64,000 nucleotides of DNA from the NCBI GenBank assembly GCA_019323195.1, contig JAHWHQ010000036.1, positions 1 through 64,000 of the forward strand. Reading direction: 5' to 3'. The position numbers were made by a program, and so were the translations under genes. Below the pieces are notes generated by a model that worked only from the letters and a program-made list of their open reading frames with translations, was not told the DNA's origin and did not search any database. This document shows, piece by piece, positions 53,247-61,466 of the stretch (position 1 is its first letter; every line of letters begins with the position of its first letter). Source of the DNA: Candidatus Woesearchaeota archaeon. GTDB taxonomy: Archaea; Nanobdellota; Nanobdellia; Woesearchaeales; JACPBV01.

Positions 53247-54746
53247 TTATTTCTGCCTTTTGCTTAAATAAATATGATAGGCTCTATCTCCATATATCTC
53301 AGAAAATACAAGTTCATTTTCATCTTCTATAAGCTTGAACAAACTGTTCAATCTTTTCTTACATTCTTTATCTCCGTTGGAACAATAAAATGATTCTGGA
53401 ATAAGAATTATGGCGAAGGTTTCATTCCTGTGGAGGGCATAGACCTTATGTCCTAGATCAGGGGAAAAAAAGAATGGCACAAATTTAGCATCTACATAAA
53501 CTGCAGGAACAGGATCTGTTGTTAATATTGCTCCTTTAATCTCTTTATCCACAAAAAACTTATAGTAATCTCCTACAATTGGCAATTCCTCTTTTAGTCT
53601 CCAATTATAGTAATTTAAGTCCCTGTTAATAACTCCAACTAAGGATATAATGACAAAAATAACTATCGCAATTCTTATCCTATCTTTTTTTGAATGAAGA
53701 AACGAGTAATAAAAACCATAGGCTGCGATTAAAGATGCATAAGGCAAAAAGACAATCAAAAACCTTGTTTGCTTGTTTGATATATATGTAAAATAGAGGA
53801 AATAAATAAAAAATGTTGCTACAATAACATTAAAGGATTCCCTCTTTTTAATCTTTTTACTTAAAATAAATATTAAACCGGGGATTATGAAAATGAATAA
53901 TGTATTTTCTTTTAATAGCTCGATAACATAATAAAAAATATTATAAAGATATGAAACCCATGTTCCGGTGATTATACTTTCTGCAGGATTAAATTGCGCC
54001 CATGTACCAAGTATCCATGGCCTAAATAAAGCATGATAAATCCTCGAAGTTTCTTTGTTATAAATGAAATAATTAAAGATCAGGAAAGGGATATGGCTCA
54101 ATAAAAAACCAAATGAGAATAAGGAAGATTTTTTTAAGAAGGATTTCATATCTCTATCCCTTAATAAAGAAATAAAAAGTGCTAGAATAAAAGATATGCC
54201 TATAAGGGCCTGTGGAAATCTGAATAAAGCACCTATCCCGCATAAAATGCCTGCTACTAACAGATTGTGCTTTTTCAAATAAACATATATTCCAAATAAG
54301 ACAAAAAATGTTGAAGGTATTCCTGTAAGGATATAATTTGTGTAAAGGAAAAATACTGATGTGATTGCTAAAATTGATGATGAAATAACTCCAACCTCTT
54401 TATTAACCATCTCTTTGCCGATTAGGTAAGTGAAAATGATACAACCTACTGAGAATAAGATAGAAATAAATTCTGAAAAAAGAACATAATTAAATCCTGA
54501 TTTCCATATTAGTCCTAAGATTAAAGGGAGGCCAATCGGTCTTACAATCTCCCAAAAACCAAGATTGCCGGAAGAAAAAAGATATTTGCCCATCCCCATA
54601 TATACTGCTTCATCCCATATGATGTTATGGGCTTTTAATAGATAAGGGGCCTTAATCAGGAAAAACAGGATTACCAGTACTAGGATTAGATAATTATCTT
54701 TTATGAAATCCTTTACCTTCTCCCTAAGAACAGATATCCTCTTCAT
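53247..54746 (-). CDS. GT-C (PMT/ArnT-like) membrane glycosyltransferase 2
   Basis: A 499-residue paralogue of the preceding GT-C. The first-loop motif is NIIWDEAVYMGMGKYLFSSG followed by FWEIVRPIGLPLILGLIWKS, with the acidic pair DE intact. About eleven membrane helices are seen, then a soluble C-terminal region (about 390-499, with CSNGDKECKKRLNSL). I chose ATG 54746 over the GTG at 54761; its 5' end overlaps the thioredoxin-like gene by 23 nt. The sequence is clearly more AT-rich than the replication genes. Likely donor: polyprenyl-phosphate sugar; acceptor unknown. Confidence 0.82.
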   Translation of the reverse strand: MKRISVLREKVKDFIKDNYLILVLVILFFLIKAPYLLKAHNIIWDEAVYMGMGKYLFSSGNLGFWEIVRPIGLPLILGLIWKSGFNYVLFSEFISILFSVGCIIFTYLIGKEMVNKEVGVISSSILAITSVFFLYTNYILTGIPSTFFVLFGIYVYLKKHNLLVAGILCGIGALFRFPQALIGISFILALFISLLRDRDMKSFLKKSSLFSFGFLLSHIPFLIFNYFIYNKETSRIYHALFRPWILGTWAQFNPAESIITGTWVSYLYNIFYYVIELLKENTLFIFIIPGLIFILSKKIKKRESFNVIVATFFIYFLYFTYISNKQTRFLIVFLPYASLIAAYGFYYSFLHSKKDRIRIAIVIFVIISLVGVINRDLNYYNWRLKEELPIVGDYYKFFVDKEIKGAILTTDPVPAVYVDAKFVPFFFSPDLGHKVYALHRNETFAIILIPESFYCSNGDKECKKRLNSLFKLIEDENELVFSEIYGDRAYHIYLSKRQK

Positions 54747-55422
54747 CTTTAAAAGAATCACAAATAATTTTTTTTAATTCTTTGTTATTAACTATACCCG
54801 TATATTTTTTACCTTCAATAATCAGTGTTGGATACTCTGTTATTTTATATTGATTTTTTAAAATGTTTATTACTGGTTCAGTTGTTCCATAGTCACAATC
54901 TATGGGAAAAACCAATAATTTATCGCCAAAAGTCTTTTTAAAATAAGTAAGAATAATTCCTTGATCCGGGCATATTGGGCAGTTTTTTTCAGAATAAAGA
55001 TATACTATATTGACTACATCCAAATCACATTCTTCTTTTGTTTTTTTAGCCAGTAGCCAATATTTAAGATTATCCAGGATGTACCTCCTACCTGCCAATT
55101 CGTATTCTTTCTTATTAATTTTTGTGTTTTCCTTGTATTTTATAAATGTCTGTAATGATTCACTAAGATCTCTTACTGATTTTTCCATGGTAGCATGCAG
55201 AACAGAACAACTCTCATTTTTATCTTCCAATGTTGTTAAATATAAATATTGAAACTGAAGACTTAGGTAATCAACCTCATGTTCTCTATTCTCGCTTTCT
55301 ACCCATTTAACCCTTAAGTTATCGAACAACATACCAGATGTAAGCCCCAATATAAATATAATTGAAGTTAGAATAAAAGCGATAATGTATTTATCCTTGC
55401 TAACCTTTCTTTCAACAGCCAT
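54724..55422 (-). CDS. Membrane-anchored thioredoxin-fold protein
   Basis: A 232-residue protein. One N-terminal membrane helix (about 12-32, YIIAFILTSIIFILGLTSGM), a helical stretch (about 45-135), then a thioredoxin-like domain (about 138-225). This has a strand YLYSEKNCPICPDQG with a CPIC active-site pair and a cis-proline loop EYPTLIIEGKKYTG. The placement suggests a disulphide oxidase/isomerase or sensor facing outside, which would suit the very Cys-rich secreted proteins in this window. Its start overlaps nothing upstream; a TTTAAATAA box near 55451 predicts a nearly leaderless message. It overlaps the next GT-C gene. Confidence 0.75.
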   Translation of the reverse strand: MAVERKVSKDKYIIAFILTSIIFILGLTSGMLFDNLRVKWVESENREHEVDYLSLQFQYLYLTTLEDKNESCSVLHATMEKSVRDLSESLQTFIKYKENTKINKKEYELAGRRYILDNLKYWLLAKKTKEECDLDVVNIVYLYSEKNCPICPDQGIILTYFKKTFGDKLLVFPIDCDYGTTEPVINILKNQYKITEYPTLIIEGKKYTGIVNNKELKKIICDSFKDEEDICS

Positions 55423-55461
55423 TTTTATATAACAATTTTTTTACTTATTATTTAAAGTTAA

Positions 55462-56742
55462 CTAAAATTTCCATTTATGCTTTTTCTCTAAAAATGTCTC
55501 GAAGAAGACTACAACAATAATAAAAGACATTATTATGTAATAAACAAAAAAATAGCCTAAAAGAGCCAGGAAATTTCTTTTTTTAATCTTTTCATTAGCA
55601 TTTTTGAGGGATAAATATATGACACCAAAGGATATTACCAACAATAAGTATAAGATTATTATCTTCTCCAAATCAAGATTTAACAGCACAAACTTAAAAT
55701 TTGTTAAGTCTATTATAAAATGCCTTATGTCAAAGTTTAATAAATAAATTTTTTTAATAAATTCATAGATAGGTTTTAATATATAGAAACTAAAAAAGAA
55801 CAGGGTTGTTATGCTTACAAAGAAAATAATTATGTTAATGCTCATTTGCATAAAACCAAAATCCCCGTATTCCTTATTCCAAATCAATTTTTTGTATTTC
55901 AAAATGTTCAAAAAGCTTCCTTTTAACCACCTGTTTCTCTGTTTGTACAATCCCCTTAAATTTTTAGGTGTAACCGTATACACATAGCCGTCATAACACT
56001 GTTTTATCCTGTAATTATATTTCTGTATCCTGTAAGCTATTTCCTGGTCCTCTGTTATATTTTTTGTATCAAAACCACCTATCTTTTTAATTACACTCGT
56101 TCTATACAGGGAGAAGGGGCCCGGCGCAACATAAATACAGTCAAGATGACTCATCAATCGGGCAATAAGCAATGAAATTAGGTATTCCAGCCATTGTATC
56201 TTCTGTAGAAATGTTTTTGGTGACTTTACTTTCATAGCAGGGGTTACAATAGCTAAATTCTTATCTTCTTTTTCATATATACTTAACATCTTTTTAGGCG
56301 TTTGGGATTCAACAAAAGAATCAGCATCCAAACAAGCAAAAAACTCTCCCTTTGCTGTTTTTAATGCATTATTGAGCGATTGCGCTTTTCCTTGATTTTT
56401 CTGGTTTATTACTCTAATGTTGAACTTTTTATTCTCTTTTATGAATTTACTTGCTTTCTCTCCAGTTTTGTCTGTACTGCCATCATTAATTATAATAATC
56501 TCAAACTTATCTGGAGGGTAATCAATATTTATAACAGATTCTAATGAAGGTATGATCGTATCTTCTTCATTAAATGCAGGTATCAAAACAGAGATAAAAG
56601 GGAATCTTGAAAGACTAACTTCTTTTTTTTCTTCAACTTTGAAATCCTCTTTTTTTGCTAGGAATATAATTAACCAATAGATCGTAATATACAAAGATAA
56701 TGCATATGTTATCCATAATAAGGTGGTTAGCAGGATGTTCAT
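55462..56742 (-). CDS. Membrane glycosyltransferase family 2 (processive type)
   Basis: A 426-residue enzyme: an N-terminal membrane helix (5-27), GT-A domain with FPFISVLIPAFNEEDTIIPS, INDGSTDKT, ACLDADSFVES (DxD), TEDQEIAYRI and the QxxRW motif KQRNRWLKG (about 275-282). Four membrane helices follow in the C-terminal part. The motifs are those of cellulose/hyaluronan-synthase-like processive enzymes. The protein makes or extends a polysaccharide at the membrane. TTTAAATAA near 56769 places transcription 2 nt from the ATG, so it is leaderless. The surrounding genes are AT-rich. Confidence 0.9.
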   Translation of the reverse strand: MNILLTTLLWITYALSLYITIYWLIIFLAKKEDFKVEEKKEVSLSRFPFISVLIPAFNEEDTIIPSLESVINIDYPPDKFEIIIINDGSTDKTGEKASKFIKENKKFNIRVINQKNQGKAQSLNNALKTAKGEFFACLDADSFVESQTPKKMLSIYEKEDKNLAIVTPAMKVKSPKTFLQKIQWLEYLISLLIARLMSHLDCIYVAPGPFSLYRTSVIKKIGGFDTKNITEDQEIAYRIQKYNYRIKQCYDGYVYTVTPKNLRGLYKQRNRWLKGSFLNILKYKKLIWNKEYGDFGFMQMSINIIIFFVSITTLFFFSFYILKPIYEFIKKIYLLNFDIRHFIIDLTNFKFVLLNLDLEKIIILYLLLVISFGVIYLSLKNANEKIKKRNFLALLGYFFVYYIIMSFIIVVVFFETFLEKKHKWKF

Positions 56743-56778
56743 TTGGCTAATATTATTTTTTTACTTATTTAAATTTTT

Positions 56779-57564
56779 TTAATTCAGGAACTTTTTAATT
56801 ATATCTGCCTTCTTTTTGTCAATACCCCCTAACCTATAGAGAATTACATTTCCAACTCTATGTTTTTTTGCTATTCCTAAATCCCTTTTTAATTCCCTGT
56901 TTGTCAGCTCTTTTTCATTATTTAGGATGCCTTTTCCTATGACGCCCAATCCTGCGCAGTAGCTTGTACCGTACTCCTCCCTGCCTTTTGCTATCTGGCT
57001 TTCCAGGTAATGCCCTACTGCCCGGTTTTGGACCATGCTGGTGTAGACCATGCCTATCTTCTTATGCTTAAACCTTTTAGGGTTAAAGGAAAGCGCCATG
57101 AACCTGAACAGAAACCTGAAGAAAAAGCCTTCAAGCGGGTATTCGGCGGTTATTATCTCCTTATTGTAGCTGGAGGCCTTTTTTATGAACCCCCTTATAA
57201 GAATCCTGTTCCTAAGGAAGTTATGCAGCTCTTTTTTCCAGTTCTCTTTTTTTATCGGGAATTCAGCATCCCATAGGACTTTTATCTTTTCTTTGCTGTT
57301 TTTTAGCTCATCAATGATCCTCTTTAAGGCCTTCCTTCTGGAGAGAGGGCTCATCCAATAGCCTTCATCTTCTTCCAGGACAGGCCAGTAGATAATGCTC
57401 CTTATCTTCTTCCCAAAGCTTTTTTTATCCAAGAGCTGTTTTCTTATCTTCCTGAAATCTGACAGGCTTTTGGCGGCTATATAAAGGTCTATCGGGAAGC
57501 CTATGAGCCTTAGCCTGCCTAGATTTTTTTCATCAGGAAATTCCTCGAAAAAGCCAATCCTCAT
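56779..57564 (-). CDS. Hypothetical protein, probably carbohydrate-related
   Basis: A 261-residue soluble protein, MRIGFFEEFPDEKNLGRLRL. Blocks such as IDLYIAAKSLSDFRKIR, IIYWPVLEEDEGYWMSPLSR, KIKVLWDAEFPI and KIGMVYTSMVQ suggest an alpha/beta (TIM-barrel-like) fold with conserved acidic and aromatic residues in the loops. I do not recognise a named family. It overlaps the upstream GT2 stop by ATGA, so it should act with it in surface-glycan biosynthesis. The GC content is nearer to the replication genes than to the AT-rich genes that follow. Confidence 0.7.
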   Translation of the reverse strand: MRIGFFEEFPDEKNLGRLRLIGFPIDLYIAAKSLSDFRKIRKQLLDKKSFGKKIRSIIYWPVLEEDEGYWMSPLSRRKALKRIIDELKNSKEKIKVLWDAEFPIKKENWKKELHNFLRNRILIRGFIKKASSYNKEIITAEYPLEGFFFRFLFRFMALSFNPKRFKHKKIGMVYTSMVQNRAVGHYLESQIAKGREEYGTSYCAGLGVIGKGILNNEKELTNRELKRDLGIAKKHRVGNVILYRLGGIDKKKADIIKKFLN

Positions 57565-58259
57565 TTTTTATAGTTGAAACTGTAGTGAAAGATGTCCTTT
57601 TTTATGGGGCCGAACAAGGTTTTATAAGCAGCAGACAGGACAAGTGCAGAGCCGACCTTTATCCTGCCGAACTCGTCAAACCTTCTTACAGATGTGTCTA
57701 TCTTTCTGCTGATTATCCTGAACCTTCCATATCTGCGGCATCTTTTTACGTAATCATGCTCTTCAAGCAGCCTTATATCCTCATCAAAACCGCCAATCTT
57801 CCTGTGGATATCCCTCTTTACCAGGATGCAGCATCCGCCCAATGAGGGGGATGTTTTTTCAGAAAGCTTTGTGAAGGTGTTGAATATGCTGAAATATGCC
57901 CTGTCAACCAGCCGGTCGCTCATTGGCCTTAAAAAACAGCCGGCAACACCAAGATCCTTTTTCCTGAATTCCTTAAGAATCCCCCTTATAAAGCCTGGCT
58001 TTAGGCAACAGTCAGCGTCAAGAAAAAGAAGAAGGCTGCCTTTTGCTATCTTGGCGCCGTTGTTCCTGCCTATCCCTGGCCTTTTGCCGCCTTTGACGAC
58101 CCTGCAGCCGAACTTCCTTGCAATCTGCCTTGTCCTGTCCCTTGAGCTGTTGTCAGCCACTATTATCTCTATGTTTTTCAGGTTCTGCTTTTTTATTGAG
58201 CTGAGCAGAGCAGGGAGGTAATGCTCTTCGTTATATGCAGGTATTATGATGCTTAGCAT
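57561..58259 (-). CDS. Glycosyltransferase family 2
   Basis: A 232-residue GT-A enzyme starting MLSIIIPAYNEEHYLPALLS. Motifs: IEIIVADNSSRDRTRQIA, GPGIGRNNGAK-type region (KRPGIGRNNGAKIAKG), LFLDADC (DxD, about 90), LGGCCILVKRD and LEEHDYVKRCRR (catalytic base region). There is no transmembrane extension. The TATA box TTTATATACC (58281-58290, minus strand) predicts a start of transcription 2 nt before the ATG at 58259, so I prefer this to the longer ATG at 58277 (MHDINP). It is divergent from radB. Confidence 0.88.
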   Translation of the reverse strand: MLSIIIPAYNEEHYLPALLSSIKKQNLKNIEIIVADNSSRDRTRQIARKFGCRVVKGGKRPGIGRNNGAKIAKGSLLLFLDADCCLKPGFIRGILKEFRKKDLGVAGCFLRPMSDRLVDRAYFSIFNTFTKLSEKTSPSLGGCCILVKRDIHRKIGGFDEDIRLLEEHDYVKRCRRYGRFRIISRKIDTSVRRFDEFGRIKVGSALVLSAAYKTLFGPIKKDIFHYSFNYKK

Positions 58260-58280
58260 GGGGTTTATATCGTGCATGGG

Positions 58281-58312
58281 GGTATATAAATCTATTGGGC
58301 AAGATTTATAAT
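58281..58312. promoter_or_regulatory. Divergent leaderless promoters (GT2 / radB)
   Basis: Two TATA boxes: TTTATATACC on the minus strand (58281-58290) and TTTATAATA on the plus strand (58304-58312). Both place the start of transcription within about 3 nt of an ATG (58259 and 58336), which decides both starts. Confidence 0.65.
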
Positions 58313-58335
58313 ATTCTTTGCATTACCTTCCTATT

Positions 58336-59043
58336 ATGCCTAATACAATCCCTACTGGCTCTAAAATCCTGGACAGGATGCTTAACGGGGGGTATGAGAA
58401 AGACATAATCACTACAATATACGGGCCTGCAGGGTCAGGGAAGACCATATTGTGCATGCTCTGCAGCATTAATCTCTGCCGCAACGGCAAGAAGGTAATA
58501 TATGTCGATACTGAGAATAATTTTTCTGCAGAGAGGCTGAAACAGGTAGCTGCTTATGATTATAACAAGATACTGGACAGGATAATATTCCTTAAGCCTA
58601 CATCTTTTGAGGAGCAGATGAAGGCTTTTGACAAGCTAAGGAATGTTGTTGACAAGAACATAGGGCTTATAGTTGTCGATACTATAGGGATGCTCTACAG
58701 GATAGAGCTGGGGAAGAACGAGGATGTCTATAATGTAAACAGGGAGCTGGGAAGGCAGATATCCTGCCTTAGCGAGATAGCAAGGAAGAAGCACATACCT
58801 GTCTTGTTAGCCAACCAGGTCTATGCGGATTTTGAGAACAAGGGAAAAGTGAACATAGTAGGGGGGGATCTGCTGAAGTACAGCTCAAAGTGCATGATAG
58901 AGCTGCAGGCTACACCTGCAGGGAACAGGAGGGCTCTGCTGAGGAAGCACAGGTCTATACAGGCTGACCAGGAAATCACCTTTAAGATAGTTGAGGGCGG
59001 CATCATAGGGACAAGGGAGGGGAAGGGGTTCAGGCTTTTTTGA
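58336..59043 (+). CDS. radB: DNA repair and recombination protein RadB
   Basis: A 235-residue RecA-fold ATPase, a paralogue of RadA that lacks the N-terminal helix-hairpin-helix domain. Walker A YGPAGSGKTILCM (about 29-41); Walker B GLIVVDTIGML (about 109-119); a motif LLANQVYADFE (about 163-173). The C-terminal part (KYSSKCMIELQ...LRKHRSIQ) is in line with RadB. It assists RadA and DNA polymerase D and interacts with PolD in euryarchaea. The ATG at 58336 is leaderless, with a TATA box about 25 nt away; a TTG at 58318 is less likely. It is separated from the other replication genes by 40 kb. Confidence 0.95.
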   Translation: MPNTIPTGSKILDRMLNGGYEKDIITTIYGPAGSGKTILCMLCSINLCRNGKKVIYVDTENNFSAERLKQVAAYDYNKILDRIIFLKPTSFEEQMKAFDKLRNVVDKNIGLIVVDTIGMLYRIELGKNEDVYNVNRELGRQISCLSEIARKKHIPVLLANQVYADFENKGKVNIVGGDLLKYSSKCMIELQATPAGNRRALLRKHRSIQADQEITFKIVEGGIIGTREGKGFRLF

Positions 59044-59099
59044 ACATAAGTTTTTTAAACAAAACTCTATTTTCATAGCATATAAACAGAGGCATTAAC

Positions 59100-60656
59100 A
59101 TGGCAGGAAACGGCAAAATAAAGGAATTTAATGAGAAGAAGAGAGAGCTTGCTCCTAACAAGGAGCTTGTCAAGAAGCAGCATGAGAAAGGCAAGCTTAC
59201 TGCATCAGAAAGGCTGGGATTGCTGCTGGATGAGGGCTCTTTTACAGAGATAGATGAGTTTGTAGAGCTTAAAAGCCATGATTTTAACCTGCAGGATAAG
59301 AAAAGGGCAGGAGACGGCGTCATTGTCGGATACGGCACTGTCAATAAGAGGCCTGTCTGCGTGTATGCGCAGGACTTTACCTTTATGGGCGGCTCTATGG
59401 GGGAGATGCATAATAGGAAGATAGCTAAGGTTATGGATTTGGCTTTGAAAACAGGCTGTCCGCTGGTAGGGCTGTTTGATTCCGGCGGTGCAAGGATACA
59501 GGAGGGCATCAACGGGTTAGACGGAGGGGGAAGCATCTTCAGGATGAATACATTATGCAGCGGCGTCATCCCGCAGATAAGCGCGATCATGGGGCCGTGC
59601 GCAGGGATTGCTGTCTACTCGCCTGCATTGACTGATTTTGTTTTTATGGTCGATAAGACCAGCTATATGTTCATAACAGGGCCTGATGTTGTTAAGAGCG
59701 TCACAGGAGAAAAGGTGGATTTTATCGGCCTTGGAGGGGCGGACGTGCATAATAAGAAAAGCGGGGCAGCGCATTTCTCGGCATCTAATGAGAAGGAGTG
59801 CATACTGAAGATCAAAAGGCTGCTGAGCTACCTGCCGCAGAATAATCTTGACAACCCTCCTGCGATCGATATGGGGGATTCACCCGAAAGGCTGAACAAT
59901 ACCCTGAATGATATAATACCTTCTGATTCCAGGAAGAGCTATGATGTTAAGGATGTTATAAGCGAGATAGCTGACAAAAGATCCTTTTTTGAGATACATC
60001 CAGAGTATGCGCAGAACTGCGTAGTGGGGCTTGCAAGGCTTAATAATAATGTAGTGGGGATAGTTGCAAACCAGCCAAAGGTCCTTGCAGGATGCCTGGA
60101 CATAAACAGCTCCAACAAGATATCGAGGTTTGTAAGGTTCTGCGACTCTTTTAACATACCGCTGATAAACCTGGTCGATGTTACAGGATACCTGCCAGGG
60201 ACAGAGCAGGAGTATAACGGGATAATAAAGAACGGAGCCAAGATACTTTATGCATACTCTGAAGCTACAGTCCCTAAGATAAGCCTGGTAGTAAGGAAGG
60301 CCTATGGGGGGGCTTATATAGCCATGGTGAGCAAGGACATGGCCTATGATTATGCGATGGCATACCCTATGGCAGAGATTGCTGTGATGGGTGCTGAGCA
60401 GGCGGTCAATATACTTAACAGGAAAGAGATGGGGTCAAAGCAGTGGGATAATATAAGGAAGAAAAGGGTTGATGAGTTCTCTGAGAAATTCCTTAACCCC
60501 TACTTGGCTGCAAAAGAGGGAAGGATAGACAAGGTAATAGAGCCAAAGGAGACAAGGGTTGCCCTGATCAAGGCGCTTGAGATGCTGCTTTCAAAAAGAG
60601 ATATCCTTAAGGGCAAGAAGGCAATGCCTAGAAAGCATGGGAATATCCCATTGTAA
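59100..60656 (+). CDS. Acyl-CoA carboxylase/decarboxylase carboxyltransferase subunit
   Basis: A 518-residue carboxyltransferase with two crotonase-like halves. N-terminal half: KGKLTASERLGLLLDEGSFT, QDFTFMGGSMGEMHNRKI, LFDSGGARIQEG, MGPCAGIAVYSPALTDF; C-terminal half: FVRFCDSFNIPLINLVDVTG, RKAYGGAYIAMVSKDM, AVMGAEQAVNILNRKE. These are the oxyanion and CoA-binding loops of propionyl/methylmalonyl-CoA carboxylase beta subunits and of the alpha subunit of Na+-pumping methylmalonyl-CoA decarboxylase. A GAGG ribosome-binding site lies 7 nt before the ATG, with a TTTTTTAAAC box upstream. The biotin carrier gene follows directly. No biotin carboxylase or membrane beta subunit is in view. Confidence 0.94.
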   Translation: MAGNGKIKEFNEKKRELAPNKELVKKQHEKGKLTASERLGLLLDEGSFTEIDEFVELKSHDFNLQDKKRAGDGVIVGYGTVNKRPVCVYAQDFTFMGGSMGEMHNRKIAKVMDLALKTGCPLVGLFDSGGARIQEGINGLDGGGSIFRMNTLCSGVIPQISAIMGPCAGIAVYSPALTDFVFMVDKTSYMFITGPDVVKSVTGEKVDFIGLGGADVHNKKSGAAHFSASNEKECILKIKRLLSYLPQNNLDNPPAIDMGDSPERLNNTLNDIIPSDSRKSYDVKDVISEIADKRSFFEIHPEYAQNCVVGLARLNNNVVGIVANQPKVLAGCLDINSSNKISRFVRFCDSFNIPLINLVDVTGYLPGTEQEYNGIIKNGAKILYAYSEATVPKISLVVRKAYGGAYIAMVSKDMAYDYAMAYPMAEIAVMGAEQAVNILNRKEMGSKQWDNIRKKRVDEFSEKFLNPYLAAKEGRIDKVIEPKETRVALIKALEMLLSKRDILKGKKAMPRKHGNIPL

Positions 60657-60657
60657 A

Positions 60658-61041
60658 ATGCAGGACCTAAAGGTTAATATAAACGGCGAGGAATACAGGG
60701 TTAAGGTAGAAGAGGCTTCTTCAGGAAAACTTAATGTTTATTTTGACGGAGAGAAATTCGAGGTAGAGACAAAGTCCGACATAGAAAAGCAGCTGTTTGA
60801 TGAGATCGAAAGGCAGGAGAAGGGAAAGGATAAAGGCGTCATAACAGCGCCGATGCCAGGGGTCGTGTTTTCTGTTGATGTTAAGGTAGGGGATGATGTC
60901 AAGAAAGGGCAGAAGGTTATCGGCCTTATGGCGATGAAGATGGAGAATGAGGTATGCGCTCCTGCAAGCGGAAAGGTCAAACAGGTTAAGGTCAGGAAAG
61001 GGGATTCTGTAAATAAAGGGGACATACTTGTTGTCTTATGA
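60658..61041 (+). CDS. Biotin carboxyl carrier protein
   Basis: A 127-residue protein, MQDLKVNINGEEYRVKVEEA. The C-terminal biotinyl domain (about 60-127) starts VITAPMPGVVFSVDVKVGDD and has the biotinylation site AMKMENE, followed by PASGKVKQVKVRKGDSVNKG. The carrier shuttles CO2 to or from the carboxyltransferase encoded just upstream; the two overlap at the stop/start (TAAAATG). The N-terminal part (KLNVYFDGEKFEVETKSD) is like the leader of archaeal and decarboxylase biotin subunits. A longer open frame to 60577 is a shadow in the upstream gene. Confidence 0.94.
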   Translation: MQDLKVNINGEEYRVKVEEASSGKLNVYFDGEKFEVETKSDIEKQLFDEIERQEKGKDKGVITAPMPGVVFSVDVKVGDDVKKGQKVIGLMAMKMENEVCAPASGKVKQVKVRKGDSVNKGDILVVL

Positions 61042-61179
61042 TGCTGCTAATTCATTCCACTTGAATTCCCGTATCTTTATGCCCCTTTTTCTTAAGTGCG
61101 TCGAAATCTCCCTGTTCAGCTGGAGGATGTTCTCTGATTCTGCCATATAGGCAAGCTCTTCCATTTGTTCGAGGTTCAT
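61036..61179 (-). CDS. Tiny helical protein (47 residues)
   Basis: MNLEQMEELAYMAESENILQ then LNREISTHLRKRGIKIREFK WNELAAS; mostly charged amphipathic helix. It starts at 61179 by an ATGA overlap with the membrane-protein gene above, with GGAG in front (CAGGAGAAAAAG). Its 3' end overlaps the convergent biotin-carrier gene by 6 nt. No family recognised; the overlap and ribosome-binding site make it likely to be a real small gene. Confidence 0.6.
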   Translation of the reverse strand: MNLEQMEELAYMAESENILQLNREISTHLRKRGIKIREFKWNELAAS

Positions 61180-61415
61180 TTTTCTTTTTCTCCTGAGGTT
61201 TTTCCGAATAAGATGCCTGTAAGGACGTTCAATGCCCATGCCTGGAAAACGTTTATCTGAAGCAGCTGGAAGTTCTTGAAGACATAGTTCCAGAGCCACA
61301 TGACAGGGAAGGCAAGGATCAGTCCGACTAATGCAGACAGAAGTATGATCAGAAACATTGTATAGCCAAGCTCGAAAATCCTTTTTAGCAAAGGCGTGTT
61401 GTCTAAAAACCCCAT
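61176..61415 (-). CDS. Small membrane protein (79 residues)
   Basis: MGFLDNTPLLKRIFELGYTM followed by two hydrophobic segments (about 18-43, FLIILLSALVGLILAFPVMW, and 53-68, INVFQAWALNVLTGILFG). Cytosolic Lys-rich end. TATAAATTA (61435-61443) predicts transcription starting at the ATG (leaderless). It overlaps the 47-residue gene after it. I considered a decarboxylase gamma (OadG-type) subunit because of the carboxyltransferase nearby, but the sequence lacks its features and the gene is on the opposite strand. Function unknown. Confidence 0.6.
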   Translation of the reverse strand: MGFLDNTPLLKRIFELGYTMFLIILLSALVGLILAFPVMWLWNYVFKNFQLLQINVFQAWALNVLTGILFGKTSGEKEK

Positions 61416-61466
61416 CTTTACCGGTAATTTATGCTAATTTATACATGTTATTGAAAATAAATTGGT

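Noticed and set aside
61176..61415. Decarboxylase gamma subunit (OadG/MmdD-like)
   Set aside because: Small membrane protein near a carboxyltransferase, but two membrane segments, opposite strand, and no family motif.
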